A stretch of DNA of 9,395 nucleotides. Origin: Gammaproteobacteria bacterium (lineage in GTDB: Bacteria > Pseudomonadota > Gammaproteobacteria > UBA6429). The DNA lies in NCBI GenBank assembly GCA_003232015.1, contig QIKU01000130.1, forward strand, positions 1 through 9,395, given 5' to 3'. The notes under the pieces are model-generated. The model had not been told where the DNA came from and did no database searches. It saw only the letters and a program-made list of their open reading frames with translations. The position numbers and the translations under genes are program-made. Positions 1 to 6,997 of this stretch are shown one piece after another (the stretch's first letter is position 1; every line of letters begins with the position of its first letter).

Positions 1-898
1 TTATCCCGGCAACTACGATGCCTATATGACCGCGTCGACAGAAGTGCGTAACCGACAGTTAGCCGATAACGCCAAGAAAAAAGCACAAATTGCCGAGCTG
101 CAAACCTTTGTGAGTCGTTTTTCGGCGAATGCGTCCAAGGCCAAACAGGCAACCTCACGCGCCAGGCAAATGGAAAAAATTAAACTTGAAGACATTAAAC
201 CATCCAGTCGGGTAAATCCTTTTATTCGTTTTGATCAGGCGAAAAAACTATACCGCTTAGCTCTGGAAGTGAAAGATTTAGCCAAAGGCTTTGACGACAT
301 GCCGTTGTTTACCGATTTAAACATGCTGGTTGAAGTAGGCGAGCGCATTGCCATTATCGGCCCGAACGGTATTGGTAAAACAACACTGCTACGTACGCTG
401 GCCAATGACATTGAACCCGACAGTGGTTTGGTGAAGTTATCAGATAATCACACGCTCGGTTATTTTGCACAGGATCATGCCGAAGATTTTGAAAAAGACC
501 TGAATCTGTTCGACTGGATGAGCCAGTGGCAACAGGAAGGCGATGACGAACAGGCTATTCGCGGTATTTTAGGTAAAATGCTGTTTTCACAAAATGACAT
601 TAATAAATCCGTTAAAGTAATTTCTGGTGGTGAACAGGGGCGGATGTTATTTGGTAAACTCATGCTGTTAAAGCCCAACATTTTATTAATGGACGAACCC
701 ACCAACCACCTTGACATGGAATCCATTGAATCACTGAATAATGCGCTTGAGAATTATCCCGGCACGCTTATTTTTGTCAGCCATGACCGTGAGTTTGTGT
801 CATCACTTGCAACCCGTATCATTGAAATGAAAAATGATGGGCTGGTTAACTTTAGTGGTACTTATGAAGATTACCTTCGTAGTCAGGCAGTTGAGTAA
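1..898 (+). CDS. ybiT: ABC-F family ATPase, YbiT type (5' end outside window)
   Basis: The gene is open at the left edge: the frame runs from base 2 with YPGNYDAY before the Met at 26, and this is the end of the first ABC domain of ABC-F proteins. The Met at 26 is therefore internal. Counting from it, residues 9-60 are the charged interdomain linker ([20 protein letters not shown]), and residues 80-290 are the second ATPase domain. That domain has Walker [10 protein letters not shown] (112-120), Q-loop Gln149, signature SGGEQGR (200-206), Walker B plus catalytic Glu in ILLMDEP (219-225), D-loop NHLD and switch His253 in VSHDRE. All catalytic residues are intact. No membrane segment is present, as expected for ABC-F proteins, which are soluble and act on ribosomes. 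The linker and second domain match my recollection of E. coli YbiT almost throughout. The precise role of YbiT is only partly known, and translation-factor activity is inferred from the family. The stop is TAA at 896-898. Confidence 0.93.
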   Translation, partial: YPGNYDAYMTASTEVRNRQLADNAKKKAQIAELQTFVSRFSANASKAKQATSRARQMEKIKLEDIKPSSRVNPFIRFDQAKKLYRLALEVKDLAKGFDDMPLFTDLNMLVEVGERIAIIGPNGIGKTTLLRTLANDIEPDSGLVKLSDNHTLGYFAQDHAEDFEKDLNLFDWMSQWQQEGDDEQAIRGILGKMLFSQNDINKSVKVISGGEQGRMLFGKLMLLKPNILLMDEPTNHLDMESIESLNNALENYPGTLIFVSHDREFVSSLATRIIEMKNDGLVNFSGTYEDYLRSQAVE

Positions 899-1178
899 GT
901 CTTGCTTCAACGTCCCTATGTGTGTACGCCCTGATTTTCCCGATAATCTAAATTTGGGAGTCGCGGACACGGGCTTATGCTGCCCGTTATAGTGGTTCAC
1001 ACTTCATTTATATGTACAAAAAATGACCAGAAATTGCACATTACGTATACTATTCTTATATTATTAAGTATATTCAGCAAAGCGAACCGTTCCCCTGCGA
1101 GTCTAATGCCATCAATATTATATGGTGTTTTAATCGATCAAGTTCGCCATAAAAATTAACAGTCAAAATGGTTAATGA
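899..1178. other. AT-rich intergenic region before the cyclase gene
   Basis: This 280-bp gap separates two genes on the same strand. It contains a 6-bp perfect hairpin, ACGGGC (969-974) with GCCCGT (982-987) and a 7-nt loop. The hairpin lacks a following T-run, so it is a poor intrinsic terminator. A short dyad, TATACT (1046-1051) and AGTATA (1067-1072), overlaps the promoter candidates and could be an operator, but six bases can match by chance. A 60-codon open frame at 977-1159 has no ribosome-binding site or recognisable protein features and is not called. No RNA gene or repeat was recognised. Confidence 0.5.
1023..1062 (+). promoter_or_regulatory. Candidate sigma70 promoters for the cyclase gene
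   Basis: Two overlapping candidates are visible. The first is ATGACC (1023-1028), a 17-nt spacer and TATACT (1046-1051), matching the consensus at 4/6 and 5/6. The second is TTGCAC (1034-1039), a 17-nt spacer and TATATT (1057-1062), matching at 3/6 and 5/6. Starts near 1058 or 1069 would give a leader of roughly 110-120 nt before the ATG at 1179. The region is AT-rich, so chance matches are likely and the assignment is tentative. Confidence 0.35.
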
Positions 1179-4100
1179 ATGAAAGTGACTTGCCCTTCAT
1201 GTGGATTTGAAAGCCCCGGCAAATTTAAGTTTTGTGGCGAATGTGGCGCAAAATTTGATATGCGTTTTAGCTCTTCCAGGCAAATTCCAGCGTCTGGAAA
1301 CACCTCTATTGAAACACTCGATGGCAATATAGCTGAACGTCGTCAGTTAACGGTTATGTTTTGCGATTTAGTGGACTCAACTCAACTTTCGGACTACCTT
1401 GACCCGGAAGATTTACGTGAAGTTATCCACCACTATCAAAAAGCCTGTGGCGAGATAGTGCATCGTTACGATGGCCATATTGCCCAGTTTCTGGGAGACG
1501 GCTTACTGGTTTATTTTGGTTTTCCTCATGCACATGAAGATGATGCACGCCGTGCTGCCGTCAGTGCACTTGAAATGATTAATGCCATTAAGGCACTAAA
1601 CCGTGCTTTCACCTTACCTAAAAATCACACGCTGGCGGTGCGTATCGGTATTAATACCGGCCTGGTGGTTACCAGTGAGCTGGGCTCCGGGGTTAAAAAA
1701 GAGCATTTAGCCCTGGGGAAAACGCCCAATGTCGCTGCACGTTTACAGTCGCTTGCAGGTAGCAATCAAATACTCATCAGTGATGCCAGTTATCAACTGA
1801 TTAAAGACGACTTTAATTTTAATCCAAAGGGAAAATTACAGATTAAAGGCATTGCCGAAGCAGTAACGGCTTATCAGGTGATTGAAAGTATTGATAATAA
1901 AAATAATATTATTGATGCCAGTGGTAAAACCAGTTCAAGAATTATTGGCCGTGAGCATGAGCTTAAAAAATTATTAGGACTCTGGGACAAGTCGGTACAA
2001 GGGCAGGGTTGTATTGCCATCGTGAATGGTGATGCAGGGATAGGCAAGTCCCGTTTACTGAAAGCCTGCCGTGACGAACTAAACAGTGACGAATACCAGC
2101 TTGTTGTGGCGCGCTGTCATGCTTATGGTGAAGCCAGTACCTTTAGCCCTATTATAAACGTGTTACAGCGCATTATTGGTTTAACCTCCAGCCTGTCTGT
2201 AGATGAAAAACGCAATAAACTGCGTAGTTTTCTGGAGCGGGATCAGTTCGACGTTGAAGAAGCTTTCCCATTGTTTGCAACATTCTTAGGCTTGCCATTA
2301 AGTGCGAGGGATAAGGAAATTATTATCTCTCCACAAAAACGTAAAATACGCATGATTGAGCTGGTCACTGAATTGCTGGTTCGAGCATCGCAGCAATTAC
2401 CCATGCTATTGATTGTTGAAGATTTGCACTGGGTTGATCCTTCAACTCTTGAATTGCTGAATAATCTAATTGATGTTGTGCCCAGGCATAATATTTTTGC
2501 AGTTTTTACCTGTCGGCCTAATTTTGATATTCCATGGACTGAATCAGACTCACTTAATATTTTGCATGTCGATAATCTGGAGCAAGTTGATATTGAGTCC
2601 ATGCTATTGTCTCTTACCAATAACAAAGCATTACCAACAGAAATTATTGACCACATTGTTAATAAAACAGACGGCATCCCCCTGTTTGTTGAAGAGCTCA
2701 CCAAAATGTTGCTTGAGTCTGACTTGTTACGTTTTGTAGGCAATAAGTTTGTACTCAATGATACGGTATCAGAGAACTTAATTTTAGAACAATCCATTCC
2801 CGCAACCTTGCAGGACTCATTAACCGCGCGGCTCGATAGTATGGGCGCTGCAAAAGAAGTTGCCCAACTTGGTGCAGCATTAGGCCGTGAGTTTAGTTAT
2901 AAACTGCTGCGTTCGGTAATATCTAAAGGGCAGGACGAACTGGATGCGGCTTTGCAGGATCTAGTGGATGCGGAGTTACTCTATCGACGTGGCTTGCCCC
3001 CCAATGCTGACTTTATATTTAAACATGCCCTTATTCAAGATGCCGCCGCTTCATCATTATTGAAGTCTCATAAGCAAAAGCTACATCAACGCATTGCCTC
3101 AGTGCTAATTGATGAGTATGCAACTATCGCTGAAAATCGACCGGAACAAATTGCGCACCACTTTACTGCCGCTGCAAATTATGAAACGGCACTTGACTGG
3201 TGGATTAAGGCGGGTTCACATGCACTTGAACAATCGGCCAGTGTAGAAGCCATTGAACATGCCAAACAAGGCTTAAATTTATTACAGCATGTTTCCGATT
3301 CAGAACGTAATCGTCGCCGCGAGCTGTATTTACAAATGACATTGGGGCCGGTATTAACCGCAACCAAAGGGTATGCCGCACCGGAAGTTGAAAATGCCTA
3401 TAAACGTGCGCATGAATTATGTAAAACCGTTGGTGTAGGTGAAGACTTATTCCCGGTATTGTGGGGCTTTTATGCTTTCTCTGTAGTACGTTCCGAATTT
3501 TTAGACGCACTCGATGCTGCCACACAAATGCTTGATATAGCCGACAAGTTGCAGGATGAGTCAATGCAAATTGAATCTCATCAGGCTTTAGGTTTAATTA
3601 ATTATTTTATGGGTCAGCCACAACTTGCGATGCGGCATATTGAAAAAGTACTGGAACTCGACAGTAAATCGAGAGATCGTTCCTTTACCTATAAAAGTGG
3701 CCAGGACGCCAGTGTTTGCAATTTAGCCTTTGCAGCATTAAATAGCTGGTTGTTAGGTAATGCCGAGCAAGCAGAGCAATATTCAAAACAAGCGATTCAA
3801 TTAGCCAGGGAACTGGATCATCCTTTCAGCCTTGCCTATGCGCTTAACTTTTCCGCATGGTTAAGCTATATGCAGGATAAGCCGGAGAAAACAAAAATTT
3901 ATGCACAGGAAGAAATCGACCTTTCTGAAGAGCACGCTTTTTTCTGGATACATAAAGGTAAACTGTTGTTAGGTTGGGCACTTGCACAAGCTGATGATAT
4001 GGAAGAAATTAAACGTGGCCATAGCCTGATTAAAAATGGTTTTCACGCCTATAAAGAACCTGGTGCGCGTTTAGGCCAGACGTTACAAATAGCGATTGAT

Positions 4101-4376
4101 ACCAGTATTTGTTTGCGTGAAGGCAATACAGAAGAAGGTCTGGAAATTGTAGCCAACGGTTTGCAAGCGGTAGAGGAAACAGGTGAAGTCTTCTGGCATG
4201 CCGAATTATTACGTTTAAAAGCAGAGCTATTAAATAAAGACGATCCGCCGCATGCGCTAGACTGTTATCAGCAGGCTATAACAATAGCCGAGCAGCAAGC
4301 AGCGTTAGGTCTGGTGCAACGGGTAACCGATAGTATGGCTGCCTTTACTGAACAGCAACGTGTTGTGAATAAATAA
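1179..4376 (+). CDS. Zinc ribbon / class III adenylate-guanylate cyclase / AAA-type ATPase / TPR-like protein
   Basis: This 1065-residue multidomain protein is probably cytosolic, with no signal peptide or membrane segment. Residues 5-22 form a zinc ribbon (CPSC, then CGEC: Cys5, 8, 19, 22). Residues 53-236 are a class III nucleotide cyclase homology domain. Metal-binding Asp63 (FCDLVDST) and Asp107 (LGDG) are present, as are transition-state residues Asn184 and Arg188 (NVAAR). The purine-specifying Lys and Asp of classical adenylate cyclases appear to be Gln103 and Leu177. Residues 255-450 are a P-loop ATPase with Walker A GDAGIGKSR (284-292), a Walker B-like LLIVEDLHWVD (410-420) and the following FTCRPNF strand. 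Residues 540-1060 are helical with TPR-like pairs, for example around 665-705 and 861-920. No DNA-binding domain is seen. The order cyclase-NTPase-TPR resembles human soluble adenylyl cyclase (ADCY10), but with one cyclase domain. The start is fixed by an in-frame TGA at 1176-1178. No clear Shine-Dalgarno precedes it. The gene is transcribed alone, and its signal and product are unknown. Confidence 0.88.
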   Translation: MKVTCPSCGFESPGKFKFCGECGAKFDMRFSSSRQIPASGNTSIETLDGNIAERRQLTVMFCDLVDSTQLSDYLDPEDLREVIHHYQKACGEIVHRYDGHIAQFLGDGLLVYFGFPHAHEDDARRAAVSALEMINAIKALNRAFTLPKNHTLAVRIGINTGLVVTSELGSGVKKEHLALGKTPNVAARLQSLAGSNQILISDASYQLIKDDFNFNPKGKLQIKGIAEAVTAYQVIESIDNKNNIIDASGKTSSRIIGREHELKKLLGLWDKSVQGQGCIAIVNGDAGIGKSRLLKACRDELNSDEYQLVVARCHAYGEASTFSPIINVLQRIIGLTSSLSVDEKRNKLRSFLERDQFDVEEAFPLFATFLGLPLSARDKEIIISPQKRKIRMIELVTELLVRASQQLPMLLIVEDLHWVDPSTLELLNNLIDVVPRHNIFAVFTCRPNFDIPWTESDSLNILHVDNLEQVDIESMLLSLTNNKALPTEIIDHIVNKTDGIPLFVEELTKMLLESDLLRFVGNKFVLNDTVSENLILEQSIPATLQDSLTARLDSMGAAKEVAQLGAALGREFSYKLLRSVISKGQDELDAALQDLVDAELLYRRGLPPNADFIFKHALIQDAAASSLLKSHKQKLHQRIASVLIDEYATIAENRPEQIAHHFTAAANYETALDWWIKAGSHALEQSASVEAIEHAKQGLNLLQHVSDSERNRRRELYLQMTLGPVLTATKGYAAPEVENAYKRAHELCKTVGVGEDLFPVLWGFYAFSVVRSEFLDALDAATQMLDIADKLQDESMQIESHQALGLINYFMGQPQLAMRHIEKVLELDSKSRDRSFTYKSGQDASVCNLAFAALNSWLLGNAEQAEQYSKQAIQLARELDHPFSLAYALNFSAWLSYMQDKPEKTKIYAQEEIDLSEEHAFFWIHKGKLLLGWALAQADDMEEIKRGHSLIKNGFHAYKEPGARLGQTLQIAIDTSICLREGNTEEGLEIVANGLQAVEETGEVFWHAELLRLKAELLNKDDPPHALDCYQQAITIAEQQAALGLVQRVTDSMAAFTEQQRVVNK

Positions 4377-4415
4377 AATTATTATTGAAATGTATAATAT
4401 AAGGATAAACATAGG

Positions 4416-4458
4416 GTTGTAGGATGGGGGTGCAGCGATAGCGTAACCCATCGTTGTA
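4416..4458. repeat. REP-like GTAG-headed palindrome with flanking direct repeat
   Basis: Between the convergent cyclase and purT genes lies GTAG (4419-4422), followed by GATGGG (4423-4428) and its exact complement CCCATC (4447-4452). A short inner GC pairing (4432-4433 with 4441-4442) leaves a small loop. A GTAG head 5' of an imperfect palindrome in a convergent gap is the usual form of REP elements, which are moved by RAYT transposases (TnpA-REP). The unit is flanked by GTTGTA at 4416-4421 and 4453-4458. A second small hairpin, GTTG/CAAC (4453-4456 with 4462-4465), follows. Only one copy is visible, so repeat status is inferred from form. It could also act as a weak bidirectional terminator, although no T-run follows on either strand. 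Confidence 0.5.
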
Positions 4459-4480
4459 AAGCAACAAACAAGATGAATTG

Positions 4481-5680
4481 TCACTCACCCTGTGGTTTAA
4501 CCAACCCCGCTGCTTTTTTAGCGCGCTCACGTGCTGCATCCGTGCTATCAGCATAAGCCAACGCAACCCCCATACGGCGTTTAAGAAAGGCTTCTGGCTT
4601 ACCAAACAAACGAATATCGGTTTGTGGAACAGCAAGGGCTTTTTCTATGTTTCTAAATTCAATACCTGTTTTATCCATACCACCATAAATTACCGCACTG
4701 GCACCTGCCGTGCGTAATGCCGTTGATACAGGCAAACCTAAAATTGCACGGGCATGCAGTTCAAATTCATTCTGGTATTGAGTGGTCATGGTAACCATGC
4801 CGGTATCGTGTGGACGCGGGCTGACTTCACTAAAATAAACGTCATCACCTTTTATAAATAATTCAACACCAAACAAACCTCTGCCGCCTAAATTGTTAGT
4901 CACCGTTTTTGCGATATGCTGCGCTTTTTCTAAAGTGGCGGTGTGCATTTGCTGTGGCTGCCAGCTTTCAACATAATCGCCCTGTTGCTGGATATGACCG
5001 ATAGGCTCACAGAAATAAGTATCCACTTCGCCTTTTTCATTCAGTGCGCGAACGGTTAGCAGGGTGATTTCATAATCGAAATTAATTTTTTCTTCAACTA
5101 TAATGCGGGTCGTTGCAACACGCGCACCACTGATGGCGTAGTCCCAGGCAACTTGAATATCATCTGTGTTATTAATAGTGGACTGGCCTTTGCCGGATGA
5201 TGACATCACCGGTTTTACAATGCAGGGGAAACCAATACCATTATCAATGGCGGCTTTGAGCTCATCGAGCGATTCGGCAAAGGCATACTTTGATGTGGCA
5301 ATATTGAGTTCTTCTGCCGCAAGGCAGCGAATACCTTCACGGTTCATAGTCAGTTGTGTCGCGCGAGCCGTAGGAATAATCGTTGCTATTTTTTCGGCTT
5401 CAATTTCAGCTAGCATATCGGTTGCAATGGCTTCAATTTCGGGTACCACCAGGTCGGGCTTTTCCTTTTTGATCAGCGCTTTTAATTCGGCTGCGTTGGT
5501 CATGTCAATTACGTAAGCACGATGCGCCACCTGATGGCCAGGTGCATTTTTATAACGATCAACACCAATAACTTCAATACCTAAGCGCTGTAGTGCGATA
5601 ATAACTTCTTTGCCAAGTTCGCCACAGCCGAGTAACATCACTTTAGTCGCTGTTTTTGAAAGGGGGGTGCCAATTTTCAT
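4481..5680 (-). CDS. purT: Formate-dependent phosphoribosylglycinamide formyltransferase (GAR transformylase 2)
   Basis: This cytosolic enzyme of de novo purine synthesis makes formyl-GAR from GAR, formate and ATP, in parallel with the folate-dependent PurN. At 399 residues it is close to the E. coli length (392). Residues 13-45 form the N-terminal nucleotide-like fold with the GAR-binding loop [18 protein letters not shown] (80-88) supplies a second conserved Glu. The ATP-grasp core has the phosphate loop VMSSSGKGQ (158-166), [10 protein letters not shown] (201-210), and metal-site glutamates in FGVELF (Glu273) and [12 protein letters not shown] (Glu285). All are intact. The C-terminal [19 protein letters not shown] is the usual PurT end. 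The start ATG at 5680 gives the expected [18 protein letters not shown] beginning. The upstream GAG is a poor ribosome-binding site. The gene appears monocistronic, divergent from the thioredoxin gene and convergent with the cyclase gene. No PurR operator was recognised. Confidence 0.97.
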   Translation of the reverse strand: MKIGTPLSKTATKVMLLGCGELGKEVIIALQRLGIEVIGVDRYKNAPGHQVAHRAYVIDMTNAAELKALIKKEKPDLVVPEIEAIATDMLAEIEAEKIATIIPTARATQLTMNREGIRCLAAEELNIATSKYAFAESLDELKAAIDNGIGFPCIVKPVMSSSGKGQSTINNTDDIQVAWDYAISGARVATTRIIVEEKINFDYEITLLTVRALNEKGEVDTYFCEPIGHIQQQGDYVESWQPQQMHTATLEKAQHIAKTVTNNLGGRGLFGVELFIKGDDVYFSEVSPRPHDTGMVTMTTQYQNEFELHARAILGLPVSTALRTAGASAVIYGGMDKTGIEFRNIEKALAVPQTDIRLFGKPEAFLKRRMGVALAYADSTDAARERAKKAAGLVKPQGE

Positions 5681-5700
5681 TCAGGTTTCTCAATCTATAT

Positions 5701-5728
5701 TTTTCAGGACAATAAAGTGTACTATAAC
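5701..5728 (+). promoter_or_regulatory. Candidate promoter of the thioredoxin-Tat-GMC operon
   Basis: TTTTCA (5701-5706, 4/6 to the -35 consensus), a 16-nt spacer and TATAAC (5723-5728, 5/6 to the -10 consensus) lie upstream of the first operon gene. A start near 5735 leaves room for any of the three candidate start codons at 5757, 5775 or 5796. It is the only reasonable promoter I found for the three overlapping genes downstream. Confidence 0.33.
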
Positions 5729-5748
5729 AGCGTAAAAATTAGAATTAA
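5721..5748 (-). promoter_or_regulatory. purT: Candidate purT promoter
   Basis: Read on the minus strand, TATAGT (5726-5721) is a 5/6 match to a -10 box. TTAATT (5748-5743) lies 16 nt upstream as a weak 3/6 -35 box. A start near 5714 would give a leader of about 34 nt. The candidate overlaps the opposite-strand -10 box at 5723-5728, so the two divergent transcripts might compete. The call is tentative because the region is AT-rich. Confidence 0.3.
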
Positions 5749-5756
5749 TTGCCACA

Positions 5757-6332
5757 ATGGTTGTCTATTTCACTATGCTAATAATTAAGACAGTTATGCC
5801 AATAATTAAGACAGTTAAGCTAAAAACCAGCACTGCAGTGGTTGTTTTATTCATCTGGATGGGCGTGGCAATAGAACAAGTCGGTGCCGCAGAAAAAATA
5901 AACTATCCTTCTTACAGTACACATTATGATCCTGCTCGTGATCCATTTATCGATGGTCGGGCTGCGATTGCGTTGGCAAAGGCAACCCAGCGCCGGATTT
6001 TAATTGAAGTAGGGGGTGACTGGTGCAAATGGTGTCATCTGCTGGACAGATTTATAAAAAGTGACAAGCAGATTGAACAGGCTTTATACCAAACCTTTGT
6101 GGTTCTAAAAGTGAATGTCAGTGCTGAAAATTCCAATGAGAAGTTTTTATCTTCTTTCCCTAAAAATTTAGGCTATCCTCATATGTATGTGGCAGATATG
6201 GACGGTAAGGTGGTTCATTCTCAGGACACTGGCGAATTTCTTGCCAATTTAAAATATTCCAAACAGAAATTTATGGCTTTTCTTAAAAGATGGCAGCTAA
6301 AAATACCAGATAATCAAGATAATGGCAGATGA
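5757..6332 (+). CDS. Exported thioredoxin-fold protein with WCKWC motif
   Basis: This 191-residue protein begins with a hydrophobic segment (about 25-39, STAVVVLFIWMGVAI) after a basic stretch. A plausible signal peptidase site follows VGAA at 42-45, so the mature protein should lie outside the inner membrane. The mature part has the thioredoxin-like pattern: RRILIEVGGDWCKWCHLLDRFI with the redox pair Cys90/Cys93, and the cis-Pro in GYPHMYV at Pro141. It fits the thioredoxin-like group with WCxWC sites (near the DUF255/thioredoxin_7 families) better than classical TrxA (WCGPC). The start is uncertain. ATG at 5757, 5775 and 5796 are all in frame, none has a good ribosome-binding site, and the last gives the most ordinary signal peptide. 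The last two lie in a 21-bp tandem duplication. The stop overlaps the next gene as ATGA, suggesting translational coupling. The partner is probably the downstream dehydrogenase, which is an inference from the operon. Confidence 0.8.
   Translation: MVVYFTMLIIKTVMPIIKTVKLKTSTAVVVLFIWMGVAIEQVGAAEKINYPSYSTHYDPARDPFIDGRAAIALAKATQRRILIEVGGDWCKWCHLLDRFIKSDKQIEQALYQTFVVLKVNVSAENSNEKFLSSFPKNLGYPHMYVADMDGKVVHSQDTGEFLANLKYSKQKFMAFLKRWQLKIPDNQDNGR
5775..5816 (+). repeat. 21-bp tandem duplication at the start of the thioredoxin-like gene
   Basis: Bases 5775-5795 and 5796-5816 are direct copies differing at one position (T5779 against C5800). Each encodes a Met, one variable residue and IIKTV, so the reading frame is kept and each copy carries an ATG. 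A weaker third resemblance begins at 5817, where ATG has become AAG. The pattern suggests slippage duplication of a start region. Confidence 0.85.
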
Positions 6333-6997
6333 GAAAAATTAAAACAACCACTACAAATATTAAAAAGATGCTGGCGGAATGGGATGCAGAAATCCCTGAG
6401 TCTATTTTGCAGCAACAGCAACAACGCCAGTTGCGGCGTGTGTTTTTAGGACAGAGTGTCGCCTTGATGGGCGGGTTTGTGGCAGCAGGGTTAGTGTCTG
6501 TTAAAGCTCAGACTAAGGTTGGTAGTAATCCGGCCTTATCAGAACCGTGGTTAACGGTAGCTGCGGTGCAGGAACATTTATTTCCTCGAGTAACTGGTGA
6601 GGAGGCCTCACCGGGTGCGAGTGACATTCATGCGCTTGAGTATTTACAGGTGATGCTGAATACACCGGATGCTGACAGTGATGAAGGTGATTTTATAATA
6701 AAAGGTGTTAGCTGGCTGGATGGTGTCGCCAATAATATGGTTGGTCGTTCTTTTATAAAATTAAACAAGGTCGATCGTGAACGGGTTTTAAAAAAAATAG
6801 CGGCAAGCACAGCCGGTGAAAACTGGTTATCAATGTTATTAAATTATATTTTTGAAGCCTTGCTGAGTGATCCTGTTTATGGTGGTAATACTAATAAGAC
6901 TGGCTGGCAGTGGCTTGAACATCAGGCCGGTTTTCCCCGCCCACCTGCGGATAAAAAATACTGGCTATTAGCGAAAAAAACCGGTGGTATAAAATGA
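6329..6997 (+). CDS. Tat-exported small subunit, gluconate 2-dehydrogenase subunit 3 family
   Basis: This 222-residue protein has a twin-arginine signal: RRVFLG at 36-41, a hydrophobic stretch VALMGGFVAAGLVSV (44-58) and a cleavage-like VKA before Gln61. The mature part (about 70-215) has the features of the gluconate 2-dehydrogenase subunit 3 family. These include WLTVAAVQEHLFPRV, ASDIHALEYLQ and a C-terminal LLSDPVYGGNTNKTGWQWLEHQAGFPRP. In related FAD dehydrogenase complexes this small subunit is a partner and Tat hitchhiker carrier for the catalytic flavoprotein. The 35-residue stretch before the arginines is long for a Tat n-region and includes five consecutive Gln (28-32). An internal ATG at 6368 (Met14) would shorten it. 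The start at 6329 is favoured because it overlaps the preceding stop as ATGA. The end overlaps the next gene in the same way. Confidence 0.85.
   Translation: MRKIKTTTTNIKKMLAEWDAEIPESILQQQQQRQLRRVFLGQSVALMGGFVAAGLVSVKAQTKVGSNPALSEPWLTVAAVQEHLFPRVTGEEASPGASDIHALEYLQVMLNTPDADSDEGDFIIKGVSWLDGVANNMVGRSFIKLNKVDRERVLKKIAASTAGENWLSMLLNYIFEALLSDPVYGGNTNKTGWQWLEHQAGFPRPPADKKYWLLAKKTGGIK

Noticed and set aside
26..28. ATG as the start of the ABC-F gene
   Set aside because: The preceding YPGNYDAY is a conserved internal ABC-F segment. The gene begins outside the window.
969..987. Hairpin ACGGGC/GCCCGT as a terminator of the ABC-F gene
   Set aside because: The stem is only 6 bp and is followed by TATAGTGG without a T-run. 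It is mentioned as a structure but not called as a terminator.
977..1159. 60-codon open frame on the plus strand between the ABC-F and cyclase genes
   Set aside because: It has no ribosome-binding site, contains the candidate promoters, and its translation shows no recognisable domain or gene-like composition.
2243..2797. 184-codon open frame on the minus strand opposite the cyclase gene
   Set aside because: It lies wholly inside a well-supported coding region, and its translation is Ser-rich with no known motif, as expected for an antisense shadow.
1179..4376. LuxR/MalT-type transcription regulator
   Set aside because: The P-loop ATPase plus helical repeat layout is similar, but no helix-turn-helix is visible at the C-terminus and the N-terminus is a cyclase domain.
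6410..6430. CAG/CAA run as a microsatellite or phase-variable tract
   Set aside because: It mixes CAG and CAA codons over only five residues, too short and irregular for a slippage-prone tract.
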